From contig OZ025252.1 of the NCBI GenBank assembly GCA_964019135.1, positions 43,870,959 through 43,934,958 of the forward strand: DNA of 64,000 nt, given 5' to 3'. A program made the translations under genes and the position numbers. The first letter of the stretch is position 1, and every line of letters starts with the position of its first letter. The notes under the pieces were generated by a model. The model was not told where the DNA came from, did not search any database, and saw only the letters and a program-made list of their open reading frames with translations. Shown here piece by piece: positions 57,100-64,000 of this stretch. The stretch is from Arenicola marina. Lineage: Eukaryota; Annelida; Polychaeta; Arenicolidae.

Positions 57100-58622
57100 G
57101 GCAGTTGTTGGAGGACATTGCGTAGTAGACGCATCACAGGCCCGGGTGACAGGGAGGGGCAGGCGACGGTCGCGTACGGTGGGAAGTAAATAGATCTACA
57201 CTCCTGCCCTCATTTGGTCACCATGTCACCTGGGGAGCTGAGAATGGTTATTCAGGAGTGGTATTGATATCAAACGGTGCGGTGTGGGATTTTGTTTTAA
57301 TTATGCCAGCGGCATGCATCACGAATATCCCGCTTGCTATTGTCCCATAGCCGGAACAGGACAGGCTTACCGGTAACCACGTGAGGCGGCGCCTACGCCG
57401 TAAGCTAGGCAGAAGCTCGCACCATCAAGTCTGACCGGGCACCCCACAACAAGCGAGCGAGCACCCAACCCTACACAATATTTCTGGGTAAACGACCCGC
57501 CGGTGAGCGAGCGCCAGGCTAACTGGGTGCCGTATTGACGTCACGGCGCGGCCAGCCAATCAGGGCGCTCGTTGCTGTTGATTGCCCGAGCGAGCGGTGT
57601 CTGTCTGTCTGTGTGTCTCACTGTGTGTGCGTCTGGGCTTGGCTTTCGGGGTTCGCCGGTCGCTGCGGGACTCAGTCGACGTCCGTCTGTCCATCAGTCA
57701 GGCAAGGAGTCGGGAGGGGCGTCGATATTACACCTGATATATCTCGATAACGCAGATATGATCTCACAAACAGACAACGTCTGTCGTCGGTGAGGTTTGA
57801 AGGAACAACGCCGTGAGATAAGTTCCGCGGATAGCTCTCGCTGCGCGGAGATAAACTCCGCTGGGATATTCCGCTCGTCGTTTGAAGACGGCCGCTCGCA
57901 CTGGTGGTGTGTGGTGGAGATAGGCGGTGAGACCAACGTGCGTGCTGCTTGTTGCGGCCGGGCGGGCTGGCTGGCACGGTTTACGTCGGTCCGGTGACGG
58001 TTGTCTCCGCTGGTATGGTATTGCGTGTGTATGGTGTTTACATGGGCCGCCGTAGAAGAGCCTCAGATATCGTGGACCCGTATACTATAGAAGGTTAGCG
58101 TAACCTGGGTATTGTGTGTCTGTAACAGAACACTAAACAGATACATCCGCGGACATCCGCCGTCGGTGCATGCAGCAACCCATATTCACACCTCACTACG
58201 CAGTCTGTGACCGTCACATCTCTGTCACCGTCACATCGCTGTCACCGTCAGCGCCCTGAGCCACCCCAGCCCCAGGTCAGTCAGAGCGACCTGCCTTTAC
58301 ACGGTGGATAGACAGTCGTCTGTCTTGGTGTGGTGAGATCAAAGGACTGGGGCTATAAAAGCGGACAGAAGCCGGTGTTGGGCGGGAGACCAGCGGCGGA
58401 GGAGGGGAGCGGTTGAGCGGCAAGGGATGAAGAGCGGTGAAAGACGCGCCGTCACTGTCCCAGAGACCCACCTGGTGGAGGTGTTGTAGCAGCAGTAGCT
58501 CCTGTAGCCTACGTACGGCGAGGGGTAGACCCCGCAGCCCGCCTCACGTCGGACAGACCCACCCAAAGGTGTTCCTCCCCGGGGTAGACGCCCACGACGA
58601 CCTGGGGGCGACCCCCGGGTCC
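57100..58622 (+). promoter_or_regulatory. CpG-rich promoter and 5'UTR of the RHOU-like gene
   Basis: GC- and CpG-rich block. It carries a palindromic CRE TGACGTCA at 57,536-57,543, a CCAAT box (AGCCAATCAGG) at 57,556, and a canonical TATA box (GCTATAAAAGCGG, 58,352-58,364). A start about 30 bp past the TATA box would give a 5'UTR of roughly 240 nt. That UTR holds one small upstream frame: ATG at 58,427 to TAG at 58,489 (20 codons), out of frame with the main start at 58,623. Confidence 0.55.
58427..58489 (+). CDS. Upstream open reading frame in the RHOU-like 5'UTR
   Basis: ATG AAG AGC ... TTG TAG, 20 codons, 73 bp downstream of the TATA box and 134 bp before the main start. It is in another frame and ends before the main ATG, the usual layout of a translation-dampening uORF. 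Coding of a functional peptide is not implied. Confidence 0.35.
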   Translation: MKSGERRAVTVPETHLVEVL

Positions 58623-58992
58623 ATGCCCCCCCACCAAGCGGACAGGCTGGACCACTCGGCCAGCCTGATTGCGGGCCCCCAAGACACCCCCAATGGGGGT
58701 GTCGGCAGCAACGGTGTCGGCCCCCCTCCCGGGGTGGCGGTGGCCGTGGGGCCCGGCGGGATGGGAGCGGGCGGGACGGGGGCCGGCGGGGCGGGGCCGG
58801 GCGCAGTGACCACCCCCGCGGGTCCCCGGGCCAGCAGGGAGAGTCCCGGGAGCGACTCGTCCTTCGATGAACCCAGCGTGAAGTGTATCCTGGTGGGCGA
58901 TGGGTCCATCGGGAAGACTTCCATGGTCGTCAGCTACACAACCAATGGATACCCAACGGAGTACCTGCCCACAGCCTTCGACAACTACTCAG
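58623..58992 (+). CDS. RHOU: RHOU/Wrch-type Rho GTPase, first coding exon (partial)
   Basis: Start ATG 58,623 is the first in-frame ATG and gives [12 protein letters not shown], close to human RHOU MPPQQGDP. 370 nt, donor GTAGG at 58,993. RHOU (Wrch-1) is an atypical, fast-cycling Rho GTPase of the CDC42 branch acting in adhesion and filopodia. Seen: a Gly/Pro/Ala-rich N-terminal extension of about 85 residues, then [20 protein letters not shown] with the P-loop GDGSIGKT, followed by [18 protein letters not shown] (switch I), nearly identical to RHOU (VKCVLVGDGAVGKTSLVV...) and less like RHOV (NGYPARYRPTALDTFS). The exon ends exactly where the vertebrate gene's first exon ends. The later exons (DTAGQ, NKxD-like, C-terminal CCFV) are not in the window, so the first intron exceeds 5 kb. 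The exon end is the template of the 46-bp array downstream. Confidence 0.88.
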
Positions 58993-59915
58993 GTAGGCTT
59001 TACTTGTTACCTCCCCACGTCCTTCGACAACTACTCAGGTAGGCTTTACTTGTTACCTGCCCACAGCCTTTGACAACTACTCAAGTAGGCTTTACTTGCT
59101 ACCTGCCCACAGCCTTCGACAACAACTCAGGTAGGCTTTACTTGTTACCTGCCCACAGCCTTTGATAACTACTCAGGTAGGCTTTACTTGTTACCTGCCC
59201 ACAGCCTTTGACAACTACTCAGGTAGGCTTTACTTGTTACCTGCCCACATCCTTTGACAACTACTCAAGTAGGCTTTACTTGCTACCTGCCCACAACCTT
59301 CGACAACAACTCAGGTAGGCTTTACTTGTTACCTGCCCACAGCCTTTGACAACTACTCAAATAGGCTTTACTTGCTACCTGCCCACAGCCTTTGACAACT
59401 ACTCAGGTAGGCTTTACTTGTTACCTGCCCACAGACTTCGACAACTACTCAGGTAGGCTTTACTTGTTACCTGGCCACAGCCTTCGACAACTACTCAGGT
59501 AGGCTTTACTTGTTACCTGCCCACAGCCTTTGACAACTACTCATGTAGGCTTTACTTGTTACCTGCCCACAGCCTTTGACAACTACTCAGGTAGGCTTTA
59601 CTTGTTACCTGGCCTCAGCCTTCGACAACTACTCAGGTAGGCTTTACTTGTTACCTGCCCACAGCCTTTGACAACTACTCAGGTAGGCTTTACTTGTTAC
59701 CTGGCCTCAGCCTTCGACAACTACTCATGTAGGCTTTACTTGTTACCTGCCCACAGCCTTTGACAACTACTCAGGTAGGCTTTACTTGTTACCTGGCCAC
59801 AGCATTCGACAACTACTCAGGTAGGCTTTACTTGTTACCTGTCCACGGCCTTTGACAACTACTCACGTAGGCTTTACTTGTTACCTGCCCTCAGCCTTCG
59901 ACAACTACTTTTATT
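58963..59915 (+). repeat. 46-bp array copied from the exon 1 / intron junction of the RHOU-like gene, about 20 copies
   Basis: Units consist of 30 bp of exon (ACCTGCCCACAGCCTTCGAC/AACTACTCAG, coding LPTAFDNYS) and 16 bp of intron (GTAGGCTTTACTTGTT). The first is the real exon end. Copies vary at few sites (TTCGAC/TTTGAC, CAGG/CATG/CAAG donors, GCCCACAG/GGCCTCAG). In most copies CCCACAG looks like an acceptor and TCAG/GTAGG is an intact donor, enclosing 18 nt. Confidence 0.95.
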
Positions 59916-59979
59916 TACGATTAACAACAAACAATTTACGAGCGCCTTATATTTGTGTATGCGTCAACTACATAAAAGT

Positions 59980-60118
59980 GAGCTGCTAAACTACCAGCTT
60001 ACCTGGTCGGTGGACGGGTGTGGAGAGTTGAGACCTTCCAGGTGGTGAGCTACTAAACTACCAGCTTACCTGGTCGGTGAACGGGTGTGGAGAGTTGAGA
60101 CCTTCCAGGTGGTGAGCT
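59980..60118. repeat. 67-bp tandem duplication
   Basis: CTAAACTACCAGCTTACCTG to GACCTTCCAGGTGGTGAGCT occurs twice (starts 59,986 and 60,053) with two base changes. It contains CTTACCTG, the reverse complement of a strong donor CAGGTAAG, but no exon was recognised on minus. Confidence 0.9.
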
Positions 60119-61918
60119 GTTCATATAATGGTGCAGGCTACCGGCTAGGCCAACGTGGCGGCCCACTAGCCCTGCGGTGTGGCGCTGCTCCCTGTCTTGC
60201 CGGTAGTCGGTATTGTTTAGCCAGTCAGTCAGTGGTGTGCTGGCCGAGGCAACCTTCCCATTGATTACCTCCCAGTACTGTGAAGTCTCCCGTGTCTCGG
60301 GGTGAATGATCGCTGGTGTCCGCGAACCTTCCTCACTCCATGTACGGCAAACGATACGGAGACAGTGGTCGACAGGCTGTAGGGTTTTGGGTGCAGTCTG
60401 CGAGTGTCTCCTGCCAGGCGTTATGGTTCGTGGCCAAGCTGATATCAGTAGCTGGCTGGGTGCAATGGTCACGTTTGTTTCACTCAAAAAAAGAAATCTG
60501 AAGCTTTCTTTTCATGATGCATTCTCTCCTTGGTTTATACTCTCTCGAAAAGAGGATTATCTGCCTGCCACCCCGCACTGTCATGAGGCAGCCGATTTAT
60601 CCATCTTTACAAACGATTTTTGTGGTACAGGTTTTTGCCCGGACCACGCCCAGCGTGACACAGATATTGACGGCTATCTGAGAGGGTGTGGGAGGAGGGT
60701 TGGGGGGGTGGGGGGGGGACTTGGGGTCGGCGCGTGGACCATTCAACCATTGACATCGCAAAAATACCGTAGTCATGCGAATATATTGTCAGAAATAGAG
60801 CGCTGACCTGAAGAGGACAGGCGGCAACAGATTAGTGGACGGGGGGCGGGGGAGGGTCGGAGTTAGGATATATAAAGTTACAAATAGGAGCGGGGAGGGT
60901 AGAGGGGGGGGCGAGGGGAGGGGGCAAGGGAGGAGGATATGTGTCCCCTGCCCAGAGGTGACCTAAAGTACCGATTTAGTCATTCCTTCCATATCTGTGA
61001 CCTGAGTAATGACCTAAGGAACCTGAGAGGTATAGTGGCCAGGGTTAGCGGACTGGTTTATCCCATGCGGGGATACACACGTTGGCATCCAGTGGCGGTC
61101 TGCGGGTAGACCAGGTAGACCAGCCCCGGTCCCGCGGGTAGACCAGGTAGACCAGACCCGGTCCCGGGTGCGTGCGAACCCGGCACTCCCGCCCCTTGAG
61201 ACGTCAATGACCTGGAGTGAGTGTATCGCGCGGTGTGGCGGGCGCAAACACACGATATTAATGTCACGATAAGGACTTTTGATAAAGTGTTAGACCGAGA
61301 AAGCTGGCGTGTGTGGGTGGGTGTAGAGGGAGGGGGAGGGAGGGGGGGGGGCAGAGCTTCTACGATGGCACTGACCTCAGGCCATCGTGACCCCCAGCCC
61401 CCCGCCCAGACTACCTCGGGCCGTGATGGGTCAAGACCTGGGCTAATCCCAAGGTGGAGATTACTAAAGTACAAACTCGATATATCGCAGCTTCCTGGGC
61501 GTCGCGCTCTCAGATGAGTTCCGCCAACACTCGCCACTTTCGAGTGGTATTGGTTTGTGGTTTGTCCTCTGGTGGCTCGCGCTGACCTCGGCGTTGGTGT
61601 CAGTTGGTGGTAGCGGGAGAGTGTAAGGCTGGGATTGAAGAGGGGGCGTATGGGGGGGGGGGGTCAGGTATGTAGGTCTTTATACATTCCCTTGTGATGA
61701 CAGTTAGTATGTAACGCTGTCCGATGGATAGTTAATGAAGTGTAAAGAATAGGCCGAAATAACAGTATTCATAGATCCTGACAAGATTCGAAGTATGGGC
61801 GCCCATCTAATTTTGTTTGCATAATACATATCCCATTATCCGAAATGTGTGAATATTCAGGACAAGGTACCGTGAGGGTGGTCCGGCGAAGCCTGTGTTT
61901 CGCACATTACAAAGAGCG
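60119..61918. other. Intron 1 of the RHOU-like gene (inferred)
   Basis: No exon was recognised. Holds G-runs (60,705-60,718, 60,840-60,930, 61,320-61,352, 61,650-61,661) and a 32/33-bp pair at 61,100-61,165 (GCGGGTAGACCAGGTAGACC). Frames up to 166 codons were not recognised. Confidence 0.45.
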
Positions 61919-62310
61919 TCACTAACTCAGTGGGTAACCAGGCAGAGCTGCAGGACAACAGGTCGTGGGTTCGAACCCTCCCTAGCTTAATGGGTAACCA
62001 GGCTGAGCTGCACGTCAACAGGTCGTGGGTTCGAACCCTCCCTAGCTTAGTTGGGAACCAGGCTGAGCTGCAGGTCAACAGGTCGTGGGTTCGAACCCTC
62101 CCTAGCTCAGTGGGTAACCAGGCTGAGCTGCAGGTCAACAGGTCGTGGGTTCGAACCCTCCCTAGCTTAGTTGGTATCCAGGCTGAGCTGCAGGTCAACG
62201 GGTCGTGGGTTCGAACCCTGGCAGCTGCATCTGGAGAAAGTTTGTCCTTTCTAGATTTAATTGTCCCGGGAGGTTTCTTGGACCAAGTTAGCCTTTAAAT
62301 GTGCACAGAA
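61919..62310 (+). mobile_element. SINE with its tRNA-like head repeated five times
   Basis: Five 60-bp tandem units, each with an A-box-type CTTAGTTGG/CTCAGTGGG and a B box GGTCGTGGGTTCGAACCC; the best A box (TAGCTTAGTTGG) is in the last unit. After the fifth head come GGCAGCTGCATCTGGAGAAA and ATTGTCCCGGGAGGTTTCTT ... AAATGTGCACAGAAG, the 3' domain shared with the SINE at 21,675-21,864. So it is one SINE whose head was multiplied in tandem, not five insertions. Confidence 0.82.
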
Positions 62311-62353
62311 GAGACATAATGCACAAATATGTCATTTGCTTAATTTTTTATAG

Positions 62354-63160
62354 CCTTGCGTGGTGCATACCAGCTTGTGGTGTGGTGTGGCGTGGTGTAT
62401 ACCAACTTGTGGTGTGGTGTGGCGTGGTGCATGCCAACTTGGTGGTGTGGTGTGGTGTGGGGCATACCAGCTTGTGGTGTGGTGTGGCGTGGTGCATACC
62501 AGCTTGTGGTGTGGTGTGGCGTGGTGCATACGAACTTGTAGTGTGGTGTGGCGTGGTTCATACCAGCTTGTGGTGTGGTGTGGTGTGGTGCATACCAGCT
62601 TGTGGTGTGGTGTGGCGTGGTGCATACCAGCTTGTGGTGTGGTGTGGCGTGGTGCAGACGAACTTGTGGTGTGGTGTGGCGTGGTGCATACCAGCTTGTG
62701 GTGTGGTGTGGTGTGGTGTGGTGGTGTGCATACCAGCTTGTGGTGTGGTGTGGTGTGGTGTGGTGCATACCAGCTTGTGGTGTGGTGTGGTGTGGTGCAT
62801 ACCAGCTTGTGGTGTGGTGTGGCGTGGTGCAGACGAACTTGTGGTGTGGTGTGGCGTGGTGCATACGAACTTGTGGTGTGGTGTGGCGTGGTTCATACCA
62901 GCTTGTGGTGTGGTGTGGTGGTGTGCATACCAGCTTGTGGTGTGGTGTGGTGTGGTGTGGTGTGGTGTGGTGCATACCAGCTTGTGGTGTGGTGTGGTGT
63001 GGTGCATACCAGCTTGTGGTGTGGTGTGGTGGTGTGCATACCAGCTTGTGGTGTGGTGTGGTGTGGTGCATACCAGCTTGTGGTGTGGTGTGGTGGTGTG
63101 CATACCAGCTTGTAGTGTGGTGTGGTGTGGTGTGGTGTGGTGTGGTGTGGTGTGGTGTGC
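62354..63160. repeat. 32-bp GT-rich minisatellite, about 25 copies
   Basis: Units of GCATACCAGCTTGTGGTGTG/GTGTGGCGTGGT with length changes in steps of 5 bp (GTGTG), and CGAAC/CCAAC variants. Ends in a pure GTGTG run at 63,115-63,160. Long open frames (332, 251 and 240 codons on plus; 359 on minus) are by-products of the repeat. Confidence 0.95.
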
Positions 63161-64000
63161 GTTTATCCTTCACAAACTGGTTCCAAAGCCCCGGGTGTTC
63201 CATTTCACAACTCTCTCCGGAAGGGCACTGGGTAGAGCGCCATCGTGTGCCAAATGCTGGCAAAAAATGACCTACTTTTATCCGCGGTGGAAAATCTAGA
63301 ATTCGCGCGTCAACAAATACGCCAGAGTGAAAATGGATCGGTGGTCGGGACAGGGAGGCCGGGGGCGGGGGTGGGGTTAGAGGTGGGGATCGTTGGAGGG
63401 AGGGGAGCTCGATTGACACAACAACTGTCCTGTCCGATGTGATTGTGAACCCCGGTCTAGTTGCCAGGCTTGGACCCGATACCTTAGCACGCCAGCTTGC
63501 GCCAATAAAGCGAGCTGCGTCATGGACTCACACTGGGTCGTCTGACTCACAAAACAAGGGAAACTCAATGTAAACAAGGCCATCATGTAACCTAGTGACC
63601 TATATGGCTTTTCTTTGAAGATAGATTCTCTTTGTCTTTGTTTCTTGACGAACGATCCGCCGTGGGTTTGCGGGAAACAATGCGTCACCGTGAGGATATT
63701 TACTGGTCAGGGATGACCACTCTTTGACCCACCTCCTTCTCCCCACGTGATCAGTCACTCCCCTTCCCACTGCCCCTAGGCCTTCGAGTGCTTCAAATGT
63801 GTGTCAGACAAACCGTGAAACCATGTGACAGACTTTGCGCGCACACATGAACGTGTTCTATCGATCTGCACTCAAGTTAAGCCATCAGGAGTATGTGTGT
63901 CTGTCTGATCGCTTTGGGCGATGCGCAATTATTTGTAGCGTATTATCAATAACGATTAACACCACGCTTCCCATCTAAATAAGAATGTTATACGGCCCAT
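63161..64000. other. Unique sequence to window end, no recognised gene
   Basis: No RHOU exon 2 (expected to encode an AVVSVDG / DTAGQ block) and no other exon was found. The segment is presumably still RHOU intron 1. Confidence 0.4.

Noticed and set aside
58437-58622. N-terminal extension of the RHOU-like protein by 62 codons
   Set aside because: It would start at GTG and has no similarity; ATG 58,623 gives the conserved MPP start.
61919-62218. Cluster of five tRNA genes
   Set aside because: A/B boxes are present, but units are 60 bp without acceptor stems, and the last runs into a SINE 3' domain.
62301-63419. Trp/Cys/Val-rich and His/Thr/Pro-rich long frames on both strands
   Set aside because: By-products of the 32-bp GT-rich array.

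Overview
The window is nuclear DNA of an invertebrate animal. Genes are split by short GT-AG introns, CDS density is low, and about a third of the bases lie in tandem arrays. Spliced by eye, five host genes or gene parts are recognisable: the 5' end of a MAPKBP1/WDR62 homologue (minus), a serine racemase/threonine dehydratase-type PLP enzyme (plus), GINS1/PSF1 (minus), ABHD12 (plus) and the first exon of a RHOU-type Rho GTPase (plus). No prokaryotic operons, CRISPR arrays, rRNA genes or convincing functional tRNA genes were seen. Several minisatellites are built from copies of real exon ends, three of them across splice donors. As I recall, minisatellites spanning exon/intron junctions are a described peculiarity of amphioxus (Branchiostoma). 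That and the gene content make a cephalochordate the best guess, but this is inference.

Layout. 1-22,060 is almost free of recognisable genes and dominated by minisatellites: 46 bp units (1-2,994), 54 bp (3,199-4,224), 14 bp (5,366-7,078), 60/61 bp (11,758-17,364), 16 bp (17,375-18,055) and 27 bp (21,237-22,056, split by a SINE with a target-site duplication). 23,246-23,733 holds the first two coding exons of the MAPKBP1/WDR62 homologue; its third exon was not found and would lie left of the window or far away. 25,978-28,928 is a complete 8-exon SRR-like gene (320 aa). It runs tail-to-tail into GINS1 (29,605-34,434, 7 exons, 195 aa). GINS1 is head-to-head with ABHD12 (37,299 to 43,890 or 46,828, 11-12 exons). 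The GINS1/ABHD12 divergent pair also exists in human, so this is probably ancient microsynteny. 46,829-57,062 is intergenic, with MITEs, a duplicated dispersed repeat and G-rich arrays. 57,100-58,992 is a CpG-rich promoter with CRE, CCAAT and TATA motifs, followed by RHOU exon 1; the remaining RHOU exons lie beyond the window.

Most striking pattern. Four arrays are seeded on coding exon ends: GINS1 last exon and stop (40 bp x5), ABHD12 exon 8 donor (33 bp x about 20), ABHD12 exon 11 donor (80 bp x33, including the catalytic His) and RHOU exon 1 donor (46 bp x about 20, covering switch I). Three of them multiply a splice donor many times right behind the real one, so splice choice at these genes is a real question. 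The genes do not form a pathway: DNA replication (GINS1), lysophosphatidylserine hydrolysis (ABHD12), amino-acid racemisation or deamination (SRR-like), JNK/centrosome scaffold (MAPKBP1/WDR62) and Rho signalling (RHOU).
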